This document shows positions 1-6,681 of a DNA stretch of 64,000 nucleotides, piece after piece. The position numbers were made by a program, and so were the translations under genes. How positions within the stretch are numbered: position 1 is the stretch's first letter; each line of letters opens with the position of its first letter. This stretch comes from Diaminobutyricibacter sp. McL0608 (lineage in GTDB: Bacteria; Actinomycetota; Actinomycetes; Actinomycetales; Microbacteriaceae): NCBI RefSeq assembly GCF_039613825.1, contig NZ_CP154826.1, forward strand, positions 2,294,001-2,358,000. Direction: 5' to 3'. The notes under the pieces are model-generated. The model was not told where the DNA came from. It was given only the letters and a program-made list of their open reading frames with translations, and did not search any database.

Positions 1-222
1 CACGAGAGCTTCCTCCTCAACTGGTCCCTGCCGCCCGACAAGGGATCCGGCCGGATCAGCCTGTGGATAAGCAGGGAATCCCAGCTCACGTTCCGCTTCG
101 TTGGAAGCCGGCCGCCGTCGATCAACCTGCGCTGGATCGAGGCGCTCACCGCGACCTCCGTGCGGACCGGTGGGATGCAGGTCATGGACGAGGCCGACGC
201 GGAGATGATGCTGACCGCCTGA
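1..222 (+). CDS. DUF7882-type small protein, C-terminal part (5' end outside window)
   Basis: Frame 1 is open from the window edge to a TGA at 220-222, giving 73 residues. The visible part reads HESFLLNWSLPP, then an SLWIS and TFRF stretch, then NLRWIEALTATS. This matches, from memory, the conserved C-terminal half of the roughly 100-residue DUF7882 proteins of Microbacteriaceae, which are often mislabelled ATP-dependent DNA ligase although they have no ligase motif. The family function is unknown. The stop lies 4 bp before the end of the convergent TetR gene. Confidence 0.6.
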   Translation, partial: HESFLLNWSLPPDKGSGRISLWISRESQLTFRFVGSRPPSINLRWIEALTATSVRTGGMQVMDEADAEMMLTA

Positions 223-226
223 CAGG

Positions 227-787
227 TCAGGGACGCGGCACGAAGGCCGCGCGGAAGATCGACCGCGCTTGCGCTCCCACGCCTGCTCGTTCGTCCGCCG
301 CGGTTCGCGCCAGCAGGAATGCGAGCATCGTGAACGCGAGCATGACGTCGGCACTCTCCACGTGCGAGCCGATCGTTCCCGCCGACTTGTCGCGGACCAG
401 GATCGCGTCGACGACAGCGATCACCCGGTCGCTCAGGTGGTCCGCCCGAGGGTCCCCCACGCCCGATGAGACCACCTCGATGAGAGCAGTGGAGCCCAGT
501 GCCTGCTCGGCGACCGCATCGAACAGGTCGCTCAGAGTCGCGTCCTCACGCGTGCCCAATGCCTCGAGTTCGGTGATGTTGTCGTCGAACACGGCCACGG
601 CGAGGTCGAGGCGGTCGGGGAAGTGGCGATACAGGCTCCCTTGACCGACGCCCGCCCGGCGGGCGACAGCACTCAGGGGTGCGTTGTAGCCGGACTCCGC
701 GAAGACCTCGCGCGCGGCCACGATCAGCGCGTGCCGGTTGGCCGGGCCCGCACTCGGCCCGCGATTCGTTTTCTTCGTGTCCGGCAC
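227..787 (-). CDS. TetR/AcrR family transcriptional regulator
   Basis: A 186-residue protein of typical TetR length. The N-terminal helix-turn-helix (about residues 20-66) contains FAESGYNAPLSAVARRAGVG followed by SLYRHFPDR, the family signature. The C-terminal ligand domain is not recognisable to me, so the inducer is unknown. The gene diverges from the SDR oxidoreductase at 874, and a perfect inverted repeat (800-823) lies between the two starts, so it probably represses itself and the SDR. The ATG at 787 is 12 bp from that repeat. TetR assignment is firm; the target is inferred from position. Confidence 0.93.
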   Translation of the reverse strand: MPDTKKTNRGPSAGPANRHALIVAAREVFAESGYNAPLSAVARRAGVGQGSLYRHFPDRLDLAVAVFDDNITELEALGTREDATLSDLFDAVAEQALGSTALIEVVSSGVGDPRADHLSDRVIAVVDAILVRDKSAGTIGSHVESADVMLAFTMLAFLLARTAADERAGVGAQARSIFRAAFVPRP

Positions 788-799
788 GGGTGTAGCGTA

Positions 800-823
800 C
801 TACCGGACAATGATGTCCGGTAG
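800..823. promoter_or_regulatory. Probable TetR operator between tetR and SDR
   Basis: Perfect 10-bp arms CTACCGGACA and TGTCCGGTAG are separated by 4 bp. The 24-bp site lies in the 86-bp divergent intergenic region, 13 bp from the tetR start and 51 bp from the SDR start, as expected for a TetR dimer operator controlling both genes. Confidence 0.8.
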
Positions 824-873
824 GAGCGACCCCTCAGACAGCGCTCCCCACAGAAACCAGGAGGAACACCCGC

Positions 874-1941
874 ATGGCCAAGACAACCCGACTCACCGGC
901 GACTCGTCGATCGGAACCTGGCTCGACGATCCGATCGGCGGACCGATCATCAGCGAACTGCTCGCGCAGTCCGGCCAGGATGCGTCAGTCATGAAGCCCG
1001 TCCGCCGGCTCGCGCTGAAGCGACTGGTGAAGCTCAGCCAGGGCGCCTTCACCGCAGAGATGGTCGACCAGCTCGTACAAGGTGCCGCGGCCGCAGCATC
1101 CGCGCGGGGTGCCGAGACCGCCGGAGCGGGTGACGCAGCGGATGACGCCGAGCCGACCGAGCCGACAGCCGAGACCCCGGTGTGGGTCGAGAAGACCACG
1201 AACGGCCGCTTCAGCGGCAATACCGTCATCGTGACCGGTGCCGGTTCCGGAATCGGCCGCGCAACCGCATCCCGCGTCGCACGCGAAGGCGGCCGCGTGA
1301 TCGCGGTCGACATCTCGCAGCAGCGTCTCGACGAATTCGTCGCCGAGCACCCTCAGGCGCAGATCGTCCCCGTCGTCGGGGACATCACCGACGATGCCGC
1401 GATCGCATCGATCGTCGCCGCCGCGGGCGACAGGATCGACGCACTGGCGAACGTCGCCGGCATCATGGACAACATGACGCCCGTCCACGAGGTGGGCGAC
1501 GATGTCTGGAACCGGGTCTTCGCGATCAACGTCGTCGGCACGATGAAGCTGATGCGCGCCGTCGTTCCCACGATGCTCGCCCAGGCGTACGGATCGATCG
1601 TCAACATCGCGTCGGAGGCCGCCCTGCGCGGGTCTGCTGCAGGTGCTGCCTACACCGCGTCCAAGCATGCGGTCGCCGGCCTGACGAAGAGCAGTGCGTT
1701 CATGTACGGACCGAGCGGGATCCGCGTCAACGCGGTCGCCCCCGGCCCGACCATCACGAACATCCAGGCGAGCTTCGCTTCTCCTCTCGGAGCCGAACGC
1801 GTCCAGCTCGCCATGACCGTGCTGCCCGACCCGGTCGAGGCGGATGCTCTCGCCGCATCGATCACGTTCCTGCTTAGCGACGACGGCGTGAACATCAACG
1901 GCGTCATCCTGCCGTCCGACGGCGGCTGGTCAGCGGTCTGA
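874..1941 (+). CDS. SDR family NAD(P)-dependent oxidoreductase with N-terminal extension
   Basis: The SDR core starts near residue 112 with the cofactor motif TGAGSGIG. It continues with NVAG and the catalytic Ser (NIAS) and Tyr-Lys (YTASK, near residue 260), and ends with a classical VLPSDGGW tail, so it should be an active dehydrogenase/reductase of unknown substrate. Residues 1-110 are not SDR. They begin with SIGTWLDDPIGGPIISELL and contain LKRLVKLSQGAFTAEMVDQL, which recalls a short helical segment attached to some family 3 beta-glucosidases (from memory). An Ala/Glu-rich linker joins the parts. The ATG follows AGGAGG with good spacing. Likely controlled by the divergent TetR through the operator at 800-823. 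Confidence 0.9.
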   Translation: MAKTTRLTGDSSIGTWLDDPIGGPIISELLAQSGQDASVMKPVRRLALKRLVKLSQGAFTAEMVDQLVQGAAAAASARGAETAGAGDAADDAEPTEPTAETPVWVEKTTNGRFSGNTVIVTGAGSGIGRATASRVAREGGRVIAVDISQQRLDEFVAEHPQAQIVPVVGDITDDAAIASIVAAAGDRIDALANVAGIMDNMTPVHEVGDDVWNRVFAINVVGTMKLMRAVVPTMLAQAYGSIVNIASEAALRGSAAGAAYTASKHAVAGLTKSSAFMYGPSGIRVNAVAPGPTITNIQASFASPLGAERVQLAMTVLPDPVEADALAASITFLLSDDGVNINGVILPSDGGWSAV

Positions 1942-1960
1942 ACCACCGCCTACGGGCAAC

Positions 1961-2001
1961 AGAAATGGCTGGTGACGCACACTTGCGCACCAGCCATTTC
2001 T
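1961..2001. terminator. Strong bidirectional hairpin between convergent genes
   Basis: Fourteen-bp arms (1961-1974 and 1988-2001, AGAAATGGCTGGTG and its complement) continue after one bulged A into CGCA/TGCG with a CACT loop. There is no T-tract beyond the stem ends. It lies between the SDR stop and the convergent SHOCT gene, so it can end transcripts from both sides. Confidence 0.8.
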
Positions 2002-2019
2002 GACACCTCAGCACCCCTG

Positions 2020-2376
2020 CTAGCCGAGAAGCTTGGCTTTCGCCGCAGCGAACTCGTCATCCGAGAGGATGCCCTGCGTGTGCATCGTGGCAAGGTTCTG
2101 CAGCTGAGTCATCATGTCGTTCGCGGGCGCTGCTGCCGGAGCGGGTGCCGCCGCGGCCTGCTGCGCCTGCTGCGCTGCCACCGCCTGCTGCGCCGCGTAG
2201 TCCATCTGCGCCTGCTGCTGCTGCTGCTCGTATGCCTGTGCCTCCGCGGCCTGCTGCGACTTGGCGTCCTGCCGCGAGCGCATCCCGCCCGACACGGCCG
2301 TCGCCGTGCCCGCCACGACCGCTGTCGTCGCCGCAGCACGAACCAGCCCGCCTCGGCCCATCCGTCGTCCCAACAT
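2020..2376 (-). CDS. SHOCT domain-containing small protein
   Basis: A 118-residue protein. The N-terminus is basic and Gly/Ala-rich with a hydrophobic stretch (GGLVRAAATTAVVAGTATAV). A Gln/Ala-rich linker covers about residues 40-88. The last 30 residues form a SHOCT domain (QGILSDDEFAAAKAKLLG), a short C-terminal helix pair found at the ends of many bacterial proteins. It lies 20 bp downstream of a DUF6325 gene on the same strand and is probably co-transcribed. Its role is unknown. A SHOCT-less relative occupies the same relative place after the second DUF6325 gene (6440-6592). Confidence 0.85.
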   Translation of the reverse strand: MLGRRMGRGGLVRAAATTAVVAGTATAVSGGMRSRQDAKSQQAAEAQAYEQQQQQAQMDYAAQQAVAAQQAQQAAAAPAPAAAPANDMMTQLQNLATMHTQGILSDDEFAAAKAKLLG

Positions 2377-2396
2377 AGTGTTCTCCTTCAGACGAT

Positions 2397-2828
2397 CTAT
2401 TCGGCGCTGCTCAGCGCTGCGATTTCGTTGACGACCGGGGCCGGGATGCGTTCCGTGCGCAACACCGCTCCGCCCGCGTTGAAGAGGGCCTGGGCGAAGT
2501 TGCGGGCCCAGGTGTGCTCGACGACGAGCAACGCCGCCGACGTTCCCGGTTCGAGGTCGTCGGCGAAGTCGGCGACATCCTCCTCGCCGGCGATCCCGAT
2601 CTCGAGGAGTTCGAACTCCGGGAGGCCGTACTCGTCGGCCACCTCATCGATCTCGAGGACCACCACGTCACCGGTCTCGAAGGACTTCGTGACGAAGAGG
2701 AGGTCGAGCAGTCTCACTGTTCCCGTCTCGACGACGTCGACGATCGCGTTGACCACATCGGGTCCCGGGCGCTCACCGTCGAAGCCGATGAGGAAGATCT
2801 CCACGGGTCCGTACTCGAAGTCAGCCAT
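2397..2828 (-). CDS. DUF6325 family protein
   Basis: A 143-residue acidic protein without membrane segments. It has the family pattern: YGPVEIFLIGFDGERPGPDV near the start, then GTVRLLDLLFVTKS, an acidic centre, GTSAALLVVEHTWA, and a closing ALFNAGGAVLRTERIPAPVV. The family resembles DUF1269-type actinobacterial stress proteins; no biochemical function is established. It is the middle gene of the minus-strand set 3143-2020 and a paralogue of the gene at 5974-6438 on the other side of the LuxR regulator. Confidence 0.88.
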   Translation of the reverse strand: MADFEYGPVEIFLIGFDGERPGPDVVNAIVDVVETGTVRLLDLLFVTKSFETGDVVVLEIDEVADEYGLPEFELLEIGIAGEEDVADFADDLEPGTSAALLVVEHTWARNFAQALFNAGGAVLRTERIPAPVVNEIAALSSAE

Positions 2829-2870
2829 GATCTACCCCCGGACGCGAGAGTCGGCCCTGAACTGCGATTG

Positions 2871-3143
2871 TCATGTGTCTTCCCTTCGTGTGGATGGTTC
2901 ATGGTCGGCGTCCGCGAATTCGCCCGGACGGGGGTTAACGGAGACGAGCTCGATGTTCAGGCTGGCCACAGTGTCGAGCAGTCCGTGAAGTCGCGCCTGA
3001 TCCGGGACCGTTCCGACGAGGTGAGTGAAGCCCTGCTCCACCTCCTTGACGTGGAAACCGGGGAACGCACCGAGGACGGCCGGGCTGAGTGTGCCCCGGA
3101 TCACGATCTCGTACGTTTCGTTGAGCACGACGCCCTCTCCCAC
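2871..3143 (-). CDS. Hypothetical protein, first gene of DUF6325-SHOCT operon
   Basis: A 90-residue protein with a GTG start at 3143. It reads as one small alpha/beta domain (NETYEIVIRGTLSPAVLGAF, then a GFTHLVGTVPDQARLHGLLD helix and an ELVSVNP strand). The pattern of an interaction followed by a small C-terminal helix-strand is common in actinobacterial proteins of unknown role; I do not recognise the family further. It is the promoter-proximal gene of the minus-strand set and lies 51 bp from the 19-bp site at 3194-3212. Confidence 0.7.
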   Translation of the reverse strand: MGEGVVLNETYEIVIRGTLSPAVLGAFPGFHVKEVEQGFTHLVGTVPDQARLHGLLDTVASLNIELVSVNPRPGEFADADHEPSTRREDT

Positions 3144-3193
3144 ACGGCTCCGACCTTTCGTGTCTCAGTGTCGACGCATCCCCTGCCGAGGGC

Positions 3194-3212
3194 ATCATCC
3201 GAGGAGGGTGAT
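3194..3212 (-). promoter_or_regulatory. 19-bp stress-regulon site 1 (reads toward DUF6325 operon)
   Basis: On the minus strand the site reads ATCACCCTCCTCGGATGAT, matching the shared pattern ATCACCC-N4-CG-N2-TGAT also seen at 5872, 23590 and 49245. A weak -10 candidate GACACT begins 21 nt downstream toward the gene at 3143. It is 81 bp upstream of the LuxR start. Confidence 0.65.
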
Positions 3213-3292
3213 ACGTCCCGTCCCACCCCAATTCGGGTGTGGCTTCCGAGGCGATGTCCTGCCACACTGAGGGGGATAGAGAGAGCTGGGTT

Positions 3293-5866
3293 ATGGGTGA
3301 AAACCGCAGCGTTCCGCGTCACGCGATAGACAGGCCGACACTTCGGGGAGTGCTCGACGGGGTCCTGTCACAGCCTCTGGCGCTTATCGTGGCGCCCGCT
3401 GGGGCTGGGAAGACCGTGCTGCTCGAGCAATGGGCCGCGGTGCATCCCGATCGGTCGTTCGTCTGGCTCGACGTCACAGCGGCCGACAACGATCCCAGTC
3501 ATTTCGCCGCCAAGCTGATCGCCGCACTTGCCGCGGTCAAGCCGCACTTCCTCGATGTGGCGGCTCCCGTGGCCACCGCCGGTGGCCGGCTCGGTGAGAC
3601 CTTCCTCGAGGTCCTTCCGTCGCGGCTGGCAAAGCTGCCCGACACCGTCGTCGTGTTCGACGATGTCCACCACCTGACCAACCGGAGCCTCCTCGACGAC
3701 CTCGAGCGGATCGTCGAGTTCGCCCCTCCGAACATCCACACCGTCTTCTCGACACGATTCGATCTCCCCCTCGGCTGGAGCCGCCACCGCCTCAACGGCG
3801 ACCTCGTCGAACTGCGCAGTGCCGACCTGGCGTTCGACACGGAACAATCGTCGGAGCTGCTCGCGCGGCTCTGCGGGCGCCGGTTCGACGCAGAGTCCGT
3901 GAACGCCCTGGTCGCCCGCACCGAGGGCTGGGTCGCCGGCCTCCAGCTGGCAGCGATGACGCTGAAGGGGCGCGACGACCCGGAGGAATTCATCGAGCAG
4001 TTCGGTGGAACGGACCGGATGGTCGCCGACTACCTCACCGACGAAGTCCTGCACGTGCAGCCGAGGCGCAGGCGCACGAGCCTGCTCCGCATGTCCGCGT
4101 TCGACGAGATGTCGGCCGACCTGATCACGGAGGTCACCGGCGAAGACGGCGCCCAGTCGTGGCTGGAGTCCCTCGAACGCGAATCGATGTTCCTGGTCCC
4201 GCTGGACACGCGCCGGGAATGGTTCCGCTTTCACCACCTGTTCCGCGACCTGCTCCGCTACCACCTGCGGGCCGAAGAGCCCGGCGCCGAATCCACCCTG
4301 CTGGCCGGGGCCGCTGACTGGTATCTCGCCCGTGCCGACGTGCAGCGAGCCGTGGAATACCTGCTGCGTGCCAGGGAGTGGGAGCGCGCGCTCATGATGG
4401 TGCGCACGCGCGGGGCGGAGATCTTCGAGCGCGGCGAACTGCGCACGGTGATCCGCTGGATGACCGACCTGCCCGACTCCGTGGTGCACGATCGGCTCGA
4501 CCTCCTCCTGCTGCTCGGAGTCCTGCGCGGACTCGAAGGGCAGATGGTCGCTGCGGCCGATCCGTTGCGTCGCGTGATCAACGACCCGGATGCGACCGTC
4601 GGCCAGCAACTCGTCGCGCACGCGATCATCGCCTGCCAGGCGTGGTGGAGCCCGCATCCGGAAGCATCAGTGGATGCGGCGATCCGGTCGCTGGCGCTGC
4701 TCGAGGCGAATCCCGGCTCCTCCACTCCTGATCTGCTGGGGATCACCGACTTCGAGTCGCTCCGAACCATGACCCTGTTCTCGGGCGGGCGCGCCCATTT
4801 TCTGAACGGAGACTTCTCGGAGGCCCGACTCTGGCTGGAACGCGCGACACGGTCCGAGGGCGCCGGCTACGCGCCGTGGCGGATCAGTTCGCTCGGTTCC
4901 CTGGCACTCGTGGAGGCGTGGTGCGGGCACACGAACCGCGCGGAGGACCTCGCACTGGAAGCGCTCGCGATCGCCGAGGAGGCCGGGCTGCTCACGCACG
5001 CGTCGACGGCCGACGCCCATTTCGCCGAAAGCCTTGTCGCTACGGAACGCTCGGAGCCGGACCGCGCCGAACGCAGTCTCACCGAGGGCCTCGCGCGAGC
5101 GGTGCCGAACAAACGCACCCAGCTCATGTGGATCGCCCACCTCATCCATGCCGAGCTGGGCGGGACGACCACGGACGACATTGCAGGCGTGCCGGATGGC
5201 CCGCCGCCGCCCGTGGTCCGCGATCGGCTGACCGCGGTACGCCAGCGCGAGCGCCGGCTGTCGGGTCGGGATGCGCTCCCGTGGGCGGCGGAGCCCGAGG
5301 GCCAGGATGCGCCGGCGACGCGCTTCGAGCACACGGCGGCCGCTCTCGTCCACCAGCAGCCGCAGCGGGCACGGGCCCTGCTGGCGACCGATTCGGACAC
5401 ACCGAGCGAGGAACCGCTCCTCGTCGTCGAGCGACTGATCCTGCGTTCGTGGCTCGCGGATGTCGAGGGCCGGCCGACCGCGGCAGAACGAAGGCTCGGA
5501 AAGGCACTCGCGCTGGCCGAAGAGCACGCGCTCGTCGATGTCTTCCTCCGCGCCGGCCCCCATGTCGTCGGCCAGCTCTCCCGGCTCCCCGGTGAACGGT
5601 CCGCCTTCGCAGAGCGCATCCTCGACCGCGCGGCCAGCGCTCTGGCGCCGGCCGCGGTGTCCACTCTGAGCGAGCCGCTGACCGAGCGCGAGCTGGAGAT
5701 CCTCGCGTGCCTTCCGAGCCGGTCGACGAACGGTGAGCTGGCGGATCGCTTCTACGTCTCGGTGAACACCATCAAGACCCACATGGTGCACATCTATCGC
5801 AAACTCGATGTGCCCAATCGGAGCGCCGCCATCGTCCGCGCCCAGGAACTGGGCCTGCTCCGCTGA
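3293..5866 (+). CDS. LuxR family transcriptional regulator, large ATP-binding (MalT/LAL-like)
   Basis: An 857-residue regulator of the MalT type. Residues about 30-45 hold the Walker A motif VAPAGAGKT and about 117-124 the Walker B strand VVVFDDVHH. A winged-helix/arm region follows (FRFHHLFRDLLRYHL), then a long TPR-like helical region, and a LuxR helix-turn-helix at the C-terminus (LTERELEILACLPSRSTNGE to SVNTIKTHMVHIYRKL). Family members bind ATP and a ligand and activate transcription. I chose ATG 3293, preceded by AGAGAG at good spacing; an in-frame ATG at 3239 would add 18 poor residues. It lies between two DUF6325 modules whose promoter regions share a 19-bp site, so it is the natural candidate regulator of both. 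Confidence 0.92.
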   Translation: MGENRSVPRHAIDRPTLRGVLDGVLSQPLALIVAPAGAGKTVLLEQWAAVHPDRSFVWLDVTAADNDPSHFAAKLIAALAAVKPHFLDVAAPVATAGGRLGETFLEVLPSRLAKLPDTVVVFDDVHHLTNRSLLDDLERIVEFAPPNIHTVFSTRFDLPLGWSRHRLNGDLVELRSADLAFDTEQSSELLARLCGRRFDAESVNALVARTEGWVAGLQLAAMTLKGRDDPEEFIEQFGGTDRMVADYLTDEVLHVQPRRRRTSLLRMSAFDEMSADLITEVTGEDGAQSWLESLERESMFLVPLDTRREWFRFHHLFRDLLRYHLRAEEPGAESTLLAGAADWYLARADVQRAVEYLLRAREWERALMMVRTRGAEIFERGELRTVIRWMTDLPDSVVHDRLDLLLLLGVLRGLEGQMVAAADPLRRVINDPDATVGQQLVAHAIIACQAWWSPHPEASVDAAIRSLALLEANPGSSTPDLLGITDFESLRTMTLFSGGRAHFLNGDFSEARLWLERATRSEGAGYAPWRISSLGSLALVEAWCGHTNRAEDLALEALAIAEEAGLLTHASTADAHFAESLVATERSEPDRAERSLTEGLARAVPNKRTQLMWIAHLIHAELGGTTTDDIAGVPDGPPPPVVRDRLTAVRQRERRLSGRDALPWAAEPEGQDAPATRFEHTAAALVHQQPQRARALLATDSDTPSEEPLLVVERLILRSWLADVEGRPTAAERRLGKALALAEEHALVDVFLRAGPHVVGQLSRLPGERSAFAERILDRAASALAPAAVSTLSEPLTERELEILACLPSRSTNGELADRFYVSVNTIKTHMVHIYRKLDVPNRSAAIVRAQELGLLR

Positions 5867-5871
5867 CCACT

Positions 5872-5918
5872 ATCACCCTCTTCGCGTGATGCGGAACGTC
5901 CGCCCGCGGCGGTAGCGT
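5872..5918 (+). promoter_or_regulatory. 19-bp stress-regulon site 2 with TAGCGT -10
   Basis: The site ATCACCCTCTTCGCGTGAT (5872-5890) is followed after exactly 22 nt by TAGCGT (5913-5918), a good actinobacterial -10 box, with no recognisable -35. This is the layout of a promoter activated by a factor bound over the -35 region. It lies 55 bp before the second DUF6325 gene. Confidence 0.72.
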
Positions 5919-5973
5919 CACCGCAGCAGGTGCCGCGCAGCAGCGCGGGAGCGCGACAGCGAAGGAGCACACC

Positions 5974-6438
5974 ATGGCGGATGACGACCTCGAGCAGGCG
6001 GGACCGATCGATTTCGTGATCGTCGAGTTTCCTGCCGGCCAATCGAACTTCAGCGGCGAGATGGCCGACGAACTCGTGAAACTCGTGGATGCCGGAACGA
6101 TCCGGCTGATCGACGCGATCGTCCTCGCGAAGGACGAGAACGGAGACGTCGAGGCGATGGAGCTCTCCGACCTGGACGATCTTGGGCCGCTCGCGGCACT
6201 CGAGGCCGAACTCGCGGAGTTCCTGGCCGAAGAGGATGTGGCGAACCTCGCGGCAGCGATGGATCCGGGCAGTGTCGCGGGAGTGCTCGTGTACGAGAAC
6301 CTGTGGGCGGCACCGTTCGCTGCCGCAGCGCGACGGGCGGGCGGCCAGCTGATCGCCGACGGCCGCATCCACACGCAGGCGATCGTCGCCGCCCTCGAAG
6401 CTGAAGCACAAGCAGAACTCGAAGAAGAAGGAGCCTGA
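5974..6438 (+). CDS. DUF6325 family protein (second copy)
   Basis: A 154-residue paralogue of the gene at 2397-2828. It shares GPIDFVIVEFPAGQSNFSGE, GTIRLIDAIVLAKDENGDVE, GSVAGVLVYENLWAAPFA and ARRAGGQLIADGRI, and ends in an acidic EAEAQAELEEEGA helix. AAGGAG precedes the ATG. It is transcribed away from the LuxR regulator and followed 1 bp later by a small Ala/Val-rich ORF, mirroring the DUF6325-SHOCT order on the other side. Function unknown. Confidence 0.88.
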   Translation: MADDDLEQAGPIDFVIVEFPAGQSNFSGEMADELVKLVDAGTIRLIDAIVLAKDENGDVEAMELSDLDDLGPLAALEAELAEFLAEEDVANLAAAMDPGSVAGVLVYENLWAAPFAAAARRAGGQLIADGRIHTQAIVAALEAEAQAELEEEGA

Positions 6439-6439
6439 C

Positions 6440-6592
6440 ATGTTGCGAGCAGGTCGAGTCGGGCGGGTCGGCGTCGTACGCGCTCCGGTCGCCAAGGCAG
6501 CAGTCGTCACGCGGGCGGTCTCCCCCGGCCCGTCGCCGGTCGCGAAAGCGGCGGTGGTGGGTGCGGTCGTGACCCCGCGCCGGCGCCTCTGA
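6440..6592 (+). CDS. Small Arg/Ala/Val-rich protein, SHOCT-less partner of DUF6325
   Basis: A 50-residue ORF starting 1 bp after the DUF6325 stop, so probably translationally coupled. The sequence has an imperfect internal repeat (PVAKAAVVTRAV and PVAKAAVVGAVV) and a basic C-terminus (TPRRRL). Its start MLRAGRVGRVGVVR resembles the MLGRRMGRGGLVRA start of the SHOCT protein at 2020-2376, but the Q-rich linker and SHOCT domain are absent. A terminator follows. Either a real short family member or a 3'-truncated copy. Confidence 0.6.
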   Translation: MLRAGRVGRVGVVRAPVAKAAVVTRAVSPGPSPVAKAAVVGAVVTPRRRL

Positions 6593-6622
6593 CGAAAATC
6601 CTGTCGGGCGTCTGACAGACGT

Positions 6623-6663
6623 ATCGGTGACCCACGCACTCAGTCTGCGTGGGCCACCGATTT
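6623..6663. terminator. Hairpin terminator between convergent genes
   Basis: Arms 6623-6629 (ATCGGTG) and 6631-6638 (CCCACGCA) pair with 6646-6653 and 6655-6661. There is one mismatch, a 7-nt loop, and TTT after the stem. It separates the DUF6325 module from the convergent MFS gene. Confidence 0.75.
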
Positions 6664-6681
6664 GGCCGCGTCGGTCGTCGC

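Noticed and set aside
1972-2988. Open frame of 338 codons antisense to SHOCT and DUF6325 genes
   Set aside because: Leu/Arg/Ser-rich shadow of two recognised genes, with no ribosome site.
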